A DNA stretch of 5,871 nt from Deltaproteobacteria bacterium. Lineage in GTDB: Bacteria; Desulfobacterota; Dissulfuribacteria; Dissulfuribacterales; UBA3076. The position numbers were made by a program, and so were the translations under genes. Location of the stretch: positions 1 to 5,871 of the forward strand of contig JAUXDR010000078.1 of the NCBI GenBank assembly GCA_030618205.1. The letters are read 5' to 3'. This document shows positions 1 through 5,871 of this stretch, in pieces (positions within the stretch are counted from its first letter, which is position 1; the number at the start of each line of letters is the position of its first letter). The notes beneath the pieces are model-generated. The model was not told the origin of the DNA and ran no database searches. It worked only from the letters and a program-made list of their open reading frames with translations.

Positions 1-2475
1 CACATAGCTCCCTGCCACTGTACCGACTTTGGCAATGTGGAAGACGTCACGCACCTCGGCGCGTCCCATGGTCTTCTCCTTATAAACAGGTTCCAACAGC
101 CCGACCATGGCGCTTTTAACCTCCTCTATGGCATGGTAAATGACATCATAGAAGCGGATGTCCACATGTTCCCGCTCGGCCAAGGTCTTCGCCTGCGGGC
201 TGGGTTTTACATTGAAGCCTATAATGATTGCATCTGAGGCAGATGCCAGCAAGACATCGGATTCGGTAATGGCCCCGATACCGCTCCTGACGAAATTCAC
301 CTTTATCTCTTGAGTACTGAGCTTGCGCAATGCCTCTAGAAGGGCTTCCACAGAGCCCTGAACATCTGTCTTGAGGACAATATTGAGTTCCTTGAGTTCC
401 TCCTCCCGGAGTTTTTCAAAGACATTTTCCAGACTTACCTTGTCGTCCTTGAACAATTCTGCCTCTCTGATCTTGCGGTGGCGATACTCAGCCACCTCTC
501 TGGCCTTTTTGTCGTCAGAAAGTACTGTGAATTCGTTCCCTGCCTCCGGCACGCCGGAGAGACCCTGGATTTCCACAGGCATGGAGGGGACGGCAGTCTT
601 TATCCTTTCACCCTTGTCGTCGAACATGGCCCGTACTCTGCCGTGGTGTATGCCGCAGACCAGAGCGTCACTTATGTGCAGCGTCCCCTCTGAAATCAGC
701 AAGGTAGCCACAGGGCCACGCCCCTTGTCCAGCTTCGCCTCTATCACGTGACCTCTGGCAGGCCGATTGGGGTCTGCCTTGAGTTCCATCACCTCGGCCT
801 GGAGGGCCATCATCTCAAGCAGTTCTTCGATTCCTGTTTTTTCTTTGGCTGAGATGTTGATGCAAATGGTCTCTCCACCCCAATCCTCCGGAATCAATCC
901 TATTTCGGCAAGTTCCCCTTTCACCTTTTCCGGATTCGCCCCTGGCTTGTCAATCTTGTTGATTGCTACAATGATGGGCACCTCGGCTGCCCGAGCATGA
1001 TCTATAGCCTCACGTGTCTGGGCCATTACGCCGTCATCCGCTGCCACCAGCAGGATTACGATATCAGTAACCCTGGCCCCGCGGGACCTCATAGCTGTGA
1101 ATGCCTCATGGCCCGGGGTATCCAGAAAGACTACTTCCTGGCCAGAGGGAAGTGTGACGTGATATGCGCCTATGTGCTGGGTGATGCCACCTGCCTCCTT
1201 TGAGGCTACATCCGCTTTGCGTATGGCATCCAGAAGTGAAGTCTTTCCATGATCTACATGGCCCATAATTGTAATCACAGGAGGTCTTAGCACAGGCTCG
1301 CCTTCCTGGACATCCTCCATGTGGACCAGGTCTTCAGCCACGGACTTCTTCTCCAGCTCATAGTCAAATCCGGATGCCACAATGCTGGCTACGTCGTAAT
1401 CGATAGACTGATTTACTGTGGCCATTACACCCAGCCCCATGAGCTTCATTATAATGTCTCCTACCTTGATGCCCATCCGTTTGGCAAGCTCACCCACCTG
1501 AATAGTCTCGTATATGGCAAACTTTCGTTTGTTTGCCTTGGGAGGCGCAGTGCCGGGCTGAGGGGCTACTTTCTCCTTTTGTCCCGAATCGCCAGGGATT
1601 CCGGAAACCCCGGTTTTCTTCCGGCCGGATGCTGAAATATCGATCTCTTCTGCAAAAATTTTGTCTATATGTCTCTGTCTTCCCTTTCGCTTGGGAGTAA
1701 CCCGGCGTTTTTTGAGCGATCCTCCCAACTCTGACATCTGGACTATTCTTTTGCCCTTTTTTCTGTCCTTTTTTTCAGGGACTACAGAAATATCAACTAA
1801 AGGGACCGACAGTTCTATAGGAGGTGCACCCGTGTAAGAGGGCTTTTTAGCCCGAGGAGCAGGACTTTCAGGTTTATTATTTGGCTGCTGGGGGATTTCA
1901 ATCCTCGGCCTGTCAAGGATCTTTACAAAGCTTTTGGGTTTAACGACTTTGGCCTTTTTTACAGTCTTGGATTTAGAAGCGCCTTTAGGCTGGGCAGTCT
2001 GTTTTTCAGGCAGGGACTCTTCCACTACTTCTGTTGCGGTCTCGGTTACCTCTTGCCCGGATTCGATTTCTAACTGCTCTGCTTCAGTAGCCAAGGCTTC
2101 TCCCTCAGCCTTAATTTCTTCCTCTTCCCTAGCGACAGGGATAGCCCCTTCCGCTTTTTCCTCCGTCACCGCAGCCTCTTCCACAGACACCTTGGCAACG
2201 ACCTTCTCTTCAGATTCAGTTGGATGAACGATCTTTTTGAGGGTAATTTTTCGGTGCCTGAGACGCACTGTGGTTTTGGGTTTGACCTCTTGCTCTTTCT
2301 TTTCTGTCGCGTGTGCTTTATCCTTGAGCTTGCGGCGGATATCCCGGGCCTCGTAGTCCTCAAGCGCACTCATGTAGTTCTTGATGTTGTAGCCAAGATC
2401 CATAATCTTTGTCGCCATCTCTTTGCTGGCTATTCCAAATTCCTTGGCCAGCTCATGGACTCTGATTTTAGCCAT
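1..2475 (-). CDS. infB: Translation initiation factor IF-2 (3' end cut by the window edge)
   Basis: IF-2 is the cytoplasmic GTPase that brings fMet-tRNA to the 30S subunit and promotes subunit joining. The 825 visible codons begin [14 protein letters not shown], the usual IF2_N start domain (about residues 1-50). A long, low-complexity linker rich in Glu, Lys, Ala and Pro follows (about 55-310), then a second IF2_N domain (about 315-370, with [15 protein letters not shown]). The GTPase domain shows G1 GHVDHGKT (405-412), G2 GGITQH (429-434), G3 DTPGHEAF (452-459), G4 NKID (506-509) and G5 SAK (542-544), so it looks intact and active. Domains II and III follow, and the frame leaves the window in the fMet-tRNA-binding domain at [17 protein letters not shown]; by comparison with E. 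coli IF-2 roughly 75-80 residues are missing. The start was chosen from the conserved N-terminus; an in-frame TAA lies just upstream. No good Shine-Dalgarno sits at normal distance, only a G-run about 12 bases before the ATG. It is the third protein gene of the operon. Confidence 0.98.
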   Translation of the reverse strand, partial: MAKIRVHELAKEFGIASKEMATKIMDLGYNIKNYMSALEDYEARDIRRKLKDKAHATEKKEQEVKPKTTVRLRHRKITLKKIVHPTESEEKVVAKVSVEEAAVTEEKAEGAIPVAREEEEIKAEGEALATEAEQLEIESGQEVTETATEVVEESLPEKQTAQPKGASKSKTVKKAKVVKPKSFVKILDRPRIEIPQQPNNKPESPAPRAKKPSYTGAPPIELSVPLVDISVVPEKKDRKKGKRIVQMSELGGSLKKRRVTPKRKGRQRHIDKIFAEEIDISASGRKKTGVSGIPGDSGQKEKVAPQPGTAPPKANKRKFAIYETIQVGELAKRMGIKVGDIIMKLMGLGVMATVNQSIDYDVASIVASGFDYELEKKSVAEDLVHMEDVQEGEPVLRPPVITIMGHVDHGKTSLLDAIRKADVASKEAGGITQHIGAYHVTLPSGQEVVFLDTPGHEAFTAMRSRGARVTDIVILLVAADDGVMAQTREAIDHARAAEVPIIVAINKIDKPGANPEKVKGELAEIGLIPEDWGGETICINISAKEKTGIEELLEMMALQAEVMELKADPNRPARGHVIEAKLDKGRGPVATLLISEGTLHISDALVCGIHHGRVRAMFDDKGERIKTAVPSMPVEIQGLSGVPEAGNEFTVLSDDKKAREVAEYRHRKIREAELFKDDKVSLENVFEKLREEELKELNIVLKTDVQGSVEALLEALRKLSTQEIKVNFVRSGIGAITESDVLLASASDAIIIGFNVKPSPQAKTLAEREHVDIRFYDVIYHAIEEVKSAMVGLLEPVYKEKTMGRAEVRDVFHIAKVGTVAGSYV

Positions 2476-2695
2476 GCCTGTCTTTAACCCCCGGCAATAT
2501 AACTCACCTTAAAAGAGCCGGTCAGGCTCTCATGTATTAGCACATCCTGGATTGACCTGTTCATTTTTTTGTCGTTACCACTATTCATTTTATTATTCTA
2601 CTGAAAATACCCTATTTGCAGCATTGCTTCAATTTTTCGGTCTGGCCGTGTGGCTGCACGCAGACATGTCTTGTTTACGTATCACCAAGTAAGTC
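2476..2695 (-). other. nusA-infB intergenic spacer without ylxR
   Basis: Many bacteria encode the small RNA-binding protein YlxR (DUF448, about 90 residues) between nusA and infB. This 220-bp gap is too short for it, and no frame shows the characteristic paired-cysteine start or the later conserved motif. The gap holds a 34-codon open frame (2588-2484) ending 8 bases before the infB ATG, a 9-codon TTG frame (2497-2468) overlapping the infB start, and a small hairpin (2530-2514). I see no promoter good enough to call. It is probably an untranslated internal leader for infB. Confidence 0.6.
2511..2530 (-). promoter_or_regulatory. Small hairpin with short T-run upstream of infB
   Basis: On the minus strand AGAGCC pairs perfectly with GGCTCT around the 5-base loop TGACC, followed by three further T residues. 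The stem is only 6 bp and the T-run short, so it is at best a weak pause or attenuator site. Directly after it lies AAGGTGAG (2512-2505), a good ribosome binding sequence that is about 29 bases from the infB ATG, too far to serve it directly. A role in infB expression is inference only. Confidence 0.3.
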
Positions 2696-4099
2696 TTATT
2701 CCTCGGAATCTTTGTGCAGTGTGTCAAGAACATTTTGAGCAGAATTATTTTGAGAATCGTGGTCCTCGGCTTTCTCTTCTGTCTCAGGCAAATCCTCTTT
2801 TTCGGTTCCGATCTCTTCACTGGTATCTATTTCTTCAGCCAGGGCATCTTCTTTCTCAGTTTCCTTTTCCTCCATCAGCTTTTTGGCTTCTTCCACCAAT
2901 GAGCTTATCAACTCTGTACTCAGGTTAGTTTTCTGCGAGAGTTCATCAGGATCAGCCTGAGCAAGAAGTTCAAGTGAAGTAACGCCCAAGTCATAGATTT
3001 TGTCCGCGATGTTCTCTGTCATAACGGATATCTCTAATAATGAATAATAGTCAGGGTCCTGGTAGTGTTGATAGCGGGTCTCACTCCTCACATCTATTCT
3101 CCAACCCATGAGCTTGGCGGCAAGACGCACGTTTTGCCCCTGGCGTCCGATAGCAAGAGAGAGCTGGTCATCCGGCACGATAACTTCCAGTGACTGGTTG
3201 GAATCGTCTACTATAACCCTGGAACACTCGGCAGGGGCCAAGGCATTGTAGATATACTTTGCCGGATCAGGACTCCACGGCACTATATCTATTTTCTCGC
3301 CCCTGAGTTCCTGGACCACTGCCTGGACCCTTGAGCCCCGCATTCCCACACAAGCCCCAACGGGGTCCACATCAGACTCGCTGGAGCTTACAGCGATCTT
3401 GGATCTGCTTCCGGGTTCCCTGCTCACTCCCATGATCTGAACTATCCCATCGGAGATCTCCGGTACTTCCAGCTCAAAGAGCTTAATCAAGAATTCCGGA
3501 TGGGTCCTGGATAAAACGATCTGGGGCTCCCTTTGTGTATCTTTCACTTCTACGATGTAGGCACGGAGCCTGTCACCACGGCGGTAGCTTTCGCTGGAAA
3601 TCTGCTCAGATGTGGGCAGGATAGCTTCTGTTCGCCCAAGGTTGATTATGACATTTCCCCTTTCATAGCGTTGGATAATGCCGTTTACGACTTCGCCTTT
3701 ACGGTCCTTGAACTCCTCATAAATAAGATCCCTTTCAGCAGTCTTCATCTTCTGGATGATGACCTGTCTGGCTGACTGGGCTGCTATTCGCCCCAGGGCT
3801 GAAATATCCATTCTGGTGCCGATACAGTCCTCTAATTCACATTTGGAGTCAAGCTCTTTAGCCTCTTCCAGGGAAATTTCAGTCTCCTTGTCATGAGGCT
3901 CTTCTACTATAGTACGATACTGAAATACCTCAATTTCTCCTTGGGCATTGTTAAAATTGACTTCCAGGTCGAGGCGTACACCGTATCGTTTTTTGACAGC
4001 CGATTTGATTGCCTCCTCAAGGGCAGCAATAAGGATATCACGGTCCAATCCTTTTTCCCTGCTTACCTGATCTATGATCATCTGGAGTTCTGAACTCAT
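2696..4099 (-). CDS. nusA: Transcription termination/antitermination factor NusA
   Basis: NusA binds RNA polymerase near the RNA exit channel and modulates pausing, intrinsic termination and antitermination. The 467-residue product has the family order: N-terminal polymerase-binding domain (about 1-125, ending with the conserved [17 protein letters not shown] stretch at 101-117), S1 domain (about 133-198), KH1 with the loop GMRG (252-255) and KH2 with GRQG (318-321). One helix-hairpin-helix-like repeat follows (about 358-405, [19 protein letters not shown]), and then a roughly 60-residue tail very rich in Glu and Asp. E. coli NusA (495 residues) has two C-terminal acidic repeats, so here one appears replaced by the acidic tail. 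The ATG is supported by AAGGA at 4111-4107, seven bases upstream, and by the typical [17 protein letters not shown] start. It lies 76 bp after rimP and 220 bp before infB, all in one direction. Confidence 0.98.
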   Translation of the reverse strand: MSSELQMIIDQVSREKGLDRDILIAALEEAIKSAVKKRYGVRLDLEVNFNNAQGEIEVFQYRTIVEEPHDKETEISLEEAKELDSKCELEDCIGTRMDISALGRIAAQSARQVIIQKMKTAERDLIYEEFKDRKGEVVNGIIQRYERGNVIINLGRTEAILPTSEQISSESYRRGDRLRAYIVEVKDTQREPQIVLSRTHPEFLIKLFELEVPEISDGIVQIMGVSREPGSRSKIAVSSSESDVDPVGACVGMRGSRVQAVVQELRGEKIDIVPWSPDPAKYIYNALAPAECSRVIVDDSNQSLEVIVPDDQLSLAIGRQGQNVRLAAKLMGWRIDVRSETRYQHYQDPDYYSLLEISVMTENIADKIYDLGVTSLELLAQADPDELSQKTNLSTELISSLVEEAKKLMEEKETEKEDALAEEIDTSEEIGTEKEDLPETEEKAEDHDSQNNSAQNVLDTLHKDSEE

Positions 4100-4104
4100 A
4101 TTTT

Positions 4105-4127
4105 ATTCCTTATATAAATTTAGGAAT
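4105..4127 (-). promoter_or_regulatory. nusA ribosome binding site inside a potential hairpin
   Basis: The Shine-Dalgarno AAGGA (4111-4107) precedes the nusA ATG by 7 bases. AGGAAT (4110-4105) is the exact reverse complement of ATTCCT at 4127-4122, with an 11-base A/T loop between, so a 6-bp stem could hide most of the binding site. The stem is A/T-rich and probably weak. The Shine-Dalgarno assignment is firm; the masking is an inference. Confidence 0.55.
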
Positions 4128-4141
4128 TAAATTTAATCCCT

Positions 4142-4161
4142 CAATTCGCAATTCGCAATTC
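4142..4161. repeat. Short tandem repeat, 7-bp unit, in the rimP-nusA spacer
   Basis: The plus strand reads CAATTCG twice and then CAATTC, a perfect run of 2.9 copies over 20 bases (GAATTGC repeats on the transcribed strand). It sits between the rimP stop and the nusA ribosome binding site. It is followed in transcription by an A/T-rich imperfect palindrome (about 4140-4123, GGGATTAAA against TTTAATTCC). No function is evident; slippage is the simplest origin. Confidence 0.7.
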
Positions 4162-4175
4162 ATCAATCAACGCAC

Positions 4176-4649
4176 TTAAATTATGTCTAGCCGTGCCTTG
4201 GCTACCAGCTCAAAAGGGATATTAAAGATCGTTTTTTCTGAGGAAACGACTATAAAATTTTCTTTTGTCCCATTCAAAATGCCTTTAAAATTTTTGCGGC
4301 CGTCTATTGGTTCTCTGGTCTTGATCAAGACCTTCTGACCGGCAAAACGTTCAAAATCATCCTTTTTTTTAAGCGGTCGATTAATCCCCGGAGAAGACAC
4401 CTCCAGATTGTATGACCCCAGCACGGAATCCTTCGCGTCCAGGAGATCGCCTGCCAGACGATTGATGTATGAGCAATCATCGATTGTCACTCCACCAGGC
4501 TTGTCTATTGTAAGCCTCAGGATTACGCCCGAAGGCTCGCGGCCATATTCCACGTCGATCAGTTCCATGCCGGCATATACCACCACTGGTTCAACAAGGG
4601 CCCTTACGACCTCTGCTTGTTGCCCTTTGTTTTTTTTGTTAAACACCAT
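4176..4649 (-). CDS. rimP: Ribosome maturation factor RimP
   Basis: RimP is a cytoplasmic assembly factor needed for maturation of the 30S ribosomal subunit. The 157-residue product matches the usual family length of about 150-160 and the two-domain fold: an N-terminal alpha/beta domain (about 12-85, with GMELIDVEYGRE at 27-38 and LRLTIDKPGGVTIDDC at 44-59) and a C-terminal SH3-like barrel (about 88-157). The family signature LEVSSPGINRPLKKKDDFERF falls at the junction (82-102). It is the first protein gene of the rimP-nusA-infB operon. The start is odd: no Shine-Dalgarno precedes the ATG, which directly follows the T-run of a strong terminator-like hairpin. No other start lies between it and Met28 except the GTG at codon 2, and starting at Met28 would remove conserved residues, so this start or the adjacent GTG is most likely. 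Identity is secure; the exact start is less so. Confidence 0.96.
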   Translation of the reverse strand: MVFNKKNKGQQAEVVRALVEPVVVYAGMELIDVEYGREPSGVILRLTIDKPGGVTIDDCSYINRLAGDLLDAKDSVLGSYNLEVSSPGINRPLKKKDDFERFAGQKVLIKTREPIDGRKNFKGILNGTKENFIVVSSEKTIFNIPFELVAKARLDII

Positions 4650-4677
4650 AAAAAAATAAAGTGGGCTAAGCCCACTT
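4650..4677 (-). terminator. Strong intrinsic terminator between tRNA-Gly and rimP
   Basis: On the minus strand AAGTGGGCT (4677-4669) and AGCCCACTT (4667-4659) form a perfect 9-base inverted repeat around one T; physically an 8-bp stem with a TTA loop. It is followed by TATTTTTTT reaching base 4650, immediately before the rimP ATG. This is a textbook intrinsic terminator for transcripts coming from the tRNA gene. The plus strand has no T-run after the stem, so it works in one direction only. Because rimP starts at its end, the hairpin probably also acts as an attenuator for the operon, or sits in the 5' leader of a rimP transcript. Confidence 0.85.
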
Positions 4678-4689
4678 CATTAGCAGAGC

Positions 4690-4717
4690 ATTATTGATAT
4701 TTGTACGTTACTACCAA
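4690..4717 (-). promoter_or_regulatory. Possible sigma70-type promoter for rimP-nusA-infB
   Basis: On the minus strand TTGGTA (4717-4712, 4 of 6 matches to TTGACA) is followed after 16 bases by AATAAT (4695-4690, 5 of 6 matches to TATAAT). Transcription would start near 4683, just before the terminator hairpin, so the hairpin would form at the very 5' end of the message. The -35 box lies within a perfect tandem repeat, TTTTGGTA twice (4727-4712). A/T-rich spacers give such matches by chance fairly often, so this is tentative. Confidence 0.35.
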
Positions 4718-4806
4718 AATACCAAAAAAACCCCCACTAATTGAAGTAAACATCCGTCCCAGCCGACCCAATATCGACATGAGCAGGCACGAACCTCAAA
4801 AAGGGT

Positions 4807-4882
4807 TGGAGCGGGCGACGGGGTTTGAACCCGCGACCCCAAGCTTGGGAAGCTTGTACTCTACCAACTGAGCTACACCCGC
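4807..4882 (-). tRNA. tRNA-Gly, anticodon CCC
   Basis: The 76-base minus-strand sequence folds as a full cloverleaf. The acceptor stem GCGGGTG pairs with CGCCCGC (one G-U pair). The D arm is GCTC/GAGT with loop AGTTGGTA, the anticodon stem CAAGC/GCTTG encloses loop TTCCCAA, and the T arm is GCGGG/CCCGT with loop TTCAAAC. The anticodon CCC (4849-4847) reads the glycine codon GGG. Discriminator T and an encoded CCA (4809-4807) complete the 3' end. It is read in the same direction as rimP-nusA-infB, about 157 bp upstream of rimP, and has its own promoter. E. coli has a tRNA gene (metY, initiator tRNA) in the equivalent place; here the tRNA is glycine. Confidence 0.97.
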
Positions 4883-4897
4883 TTGTAATCCAGACGC

Positions 4898-4925
4898 ATA
4901 TTAAGAATGAAATAGAGAATGTCAA
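4898..4925 (-). promoter_or_regulatory. Promoter of tRNA-Gly
   Basis: A perfect -35 hexamer TTGACA (4925-4920) is followed after 16 bases by TAATAT (4903-4898) as the -10 box. Transcription would start near 4890, leaving a short leader of about 8 bases before the mature tRNA 5' end, as is usual for tRNA genes. The transposase stop codon TGA (4924-4922) lies inside the -35 hexamer. The -35 is convincing; the -10 matches the consensus at only 4 of 6 positions. Confidence 0.7.
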
Positions 4926-5692
4926 GAATTTCGAGAAGCTCTGGATATTTCATATAATCCCAGGCGAGTTTTGTGACGCAGCACTAAAGGCTCTTTTGAG
5001 CCTTCAGAGGCAAGCTGATCGTCTTTGGTGATTCTTTCAGGAACTCCGGTTGGCATAAGAACATTACGACCGCAAAGAATAAAAACCTCATAGGCATCAA
5101 AGATAGCGTAGTGGTCCTGGTCAAATATGATAAGTTTGTTGCCGTTTTCTTCTTTGACCTTTTCCCGGAATTTACGAATTCCGGTATCTTGACCGTTCTG
5201 TTCCAATTTATCCTGTTCATCCATCCAGCCTTGATAGGCAGTGGTCAGGGCCATGGTCAAGATGGTGAGATACGCGTGGGCTCGAAAAGCAGCTTTCGTA
5301 TTTTGTGGAGATCTTTGGATAAACCACGCCTGCTTTGCTTCCCGAAACAGAGAATTTTCTATTTCGCTGCGGGGATCATACCCGTCATAGACCTTTAACG
5401 GTTTACTTGCAGGGCTGTTGGTCAGGATAACCAGGGTCTTGGAATTGGGATTGTTCTCTTTGTATGGGTCCTGCAAAACAACAACCGCATTTATGGGATT
5501 GGCCACGAAATCTTTGCGGGTTTCATGGCTGCCACTGCCAAGCGGTCCGTAAAACCCGGCAGTGGTCAAACCTTCGATACCCACGACCTCCCATGAGTCG
5601 ATCACAACAGTCTTGTTTTTACCATAACCAACATGTAACAGAAGGCCAGCCTTCCAAATTCGTCCATACCAATTCTTGTTATTAGCTAATTT
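4922..5692 (-). pseudogene. Truncated DDE transposase (IS4-like), C-terminal part
   Basis: The frame is open from a TAA at 5695-5693 to the TGA at 4924-4922, with the only usual start codon a GTG at 5605 (227 residues from there). The open frame continues plausibly upstream of that GTG (KNWYGRIWKAGLLLHVGYG), which suggests a 5'-truncated gene, not a true start. Counting from the GTG, residues 76-91 (YDPRSEIENSLFREAK) resemble the Y-R-E-K signature around the catalytic glutamate of IS4-type transposases, with the K one position later than the consensus; E83 is the likely catalytic Glu. The N-terminal half, with the first catalytic Asp, is absent from the window. Its stop lies 39 bases from the tRNA-Gly 5' end and inside that gene's -35 box. 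It is probably a dead insertion-sequence remnant. The family is assigned from motif resemblance; the subgroup is unknown. Confidence 0.7.
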
Positions 5693-5703
5693 TTAGTATG
5701 GAC
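5662..5703. repeat. Inverted repeat around a palindrome at the transposase fragment edge
   Basis: GTCCATAC (5662-5669) and GTATGGAC (5696-5703) are perfect 8-bp inverted repeats separated by 26 bases. The spacer contains the 10-bp perfect palindrome ATTAGCTAAT (5681-5690). The structure straddles the TAA that closes the transposase frame on its 5' side. It could be an operator, a stem-loop or a breakpoint scar; nothing in the sequence decides between them. Confidence 0.5.
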
Positions 5704-5871
5704 CTTGAGGGGGTAGATTGTCAAATTTAAAAGTGATGTCGAGTAGAGAGGAAAAATTAGATTATCCTTGTGTGAGGTGCTTATGGTTGATGGTGAGGGC
5801 GAAGGCTGGAAGAACAACTGTGAGGATACGGATGAAGGCACAAAAGGGTGAATAAGCTATCTGCCTCGGAG
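5693..5871. other. Region without a recognisable gene
   Basis: These 179 bases upstream of the transposase remnant carry no gene I can support. On the plus strand an ATG frame of 39 codons (5736-5855) and a 22-codon ATG frame with an upstream GAGGT (from 5783) exist, but neither resembles a known family. On the minus strand a TTGACA (5724-5719) lies 18 bases before CATACT (5700-5695), a possible promoter reading toward the transposase remnant. The region may be decayed insertion-sequence or flanking DNA. Confidence 0.4.

Noticed and set aside
371..751. 126-codon plus-strand open frame opposite infB
   Set aside because: It is Ser/Leu/Thr-rich antisense of a clear infB reading frame, typical of a shadow frame.
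2629..2820. Minus-strand open frame overlapping the 3' end of nusA, considered as a ylxR remnant
   Set aside because: Most of it is nusA in another frame; the part beyond nusA has no C-x-x-C start or other YlxR motif.
4721..4737. G-run followed by seven T residues on the minus strand (GGGGGTTTTTTT) downstream of the tRNA
   Set aside because: There is no complementary C-run close upstream to form a stem, so it is not an intrinsic terminator.
4807..4882. tRNA-Gly as an integration site for a genomic island
   Set aside because: I found no repeat of the tRNA 3' end elsewhere in the window and no integrase; the mobile remnant lies on the 5' side of the tRNA.
4737..4925. Minus-strand open frame of 62 codons across the tRNA gene
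   Set aside because: It runs through the full tRNA-Gly cloverleaf, so coding is not credible.
5736..5855. 39-codon plus-strand frame starting MSSREEKLDYPC
   Set aside because: Short, without a ribosome binding site or family resemblance, and overlapped by other small frames.

Overview
The window carries the core bacterial translation/transcription operon tRNA-Gly(CCC) - rimP - nusA - infB, all on the minus strand, so transcription runs from high to low coordinates. Beyond the 5' side of the tRNA gene lies the C-terminal remnant of a transposase in the same orientation. Every open frame on the plus strand looks like a shadow of these genes.

The organism is a bacterium of middling base composition. 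The rimP-nusA-infB order, an IF-2 with a long Lys/Glu/Ala/Pro-rich linker, and a NusA with one helix-hairpin-helix repeat plus an acidic tail fit a Gram-negative, proteobacterial-type lineage. A sulfate-reducing delta-type group (Desulfobacterota) is my best guess; it rests on general resemblance and not on a diagnostic marker.

Layout in transcription order. 5871-5693 has no convincing gene. 5692-4922 is the truncated DDE transposase. 4925-4898 is a promoter whose -35 box contains the transposase stop codon. 4882-4807 is tRNA-Gly(CCC) with an encoded CCA. 4806-4650 is a spacer with a possible second promoter and a strong intrinsic terminator whose T-run touches the rimP start codon. 4649-4176 is rimP. 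4175-4100 is a short spacer with a 7-bp tandem repeat and a hairpin that could mask the nusA ribosome binding site. 4099-2696 is nusA. 2695-2476 is a 220-bp spacer where many bacteria carry ylxR; here it holds only very small open frames and a small hairpin. 2475-1 is infB, cut by the window edge within its C-terminal domain.

RimP matures the 30S subunit, NusA controls pausing, termination and antitermination, and IF-2 places initiator tRNA on the 30S subunit, so the operon couples transcription elongation to ribosome assembly and translation initiation. A tRNA gene and terminator ahead of rimP-nusA-infB parallels the metY-rimP-nusA-infB layout of E. coli, where NusA feeds back on its own operon. 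I see no clearly new system. The points most worth a second look are the terminator abutting rimP, the transposase remnant ending inside the tRNA promoter, and the ylxR-less nusA-infB gap.
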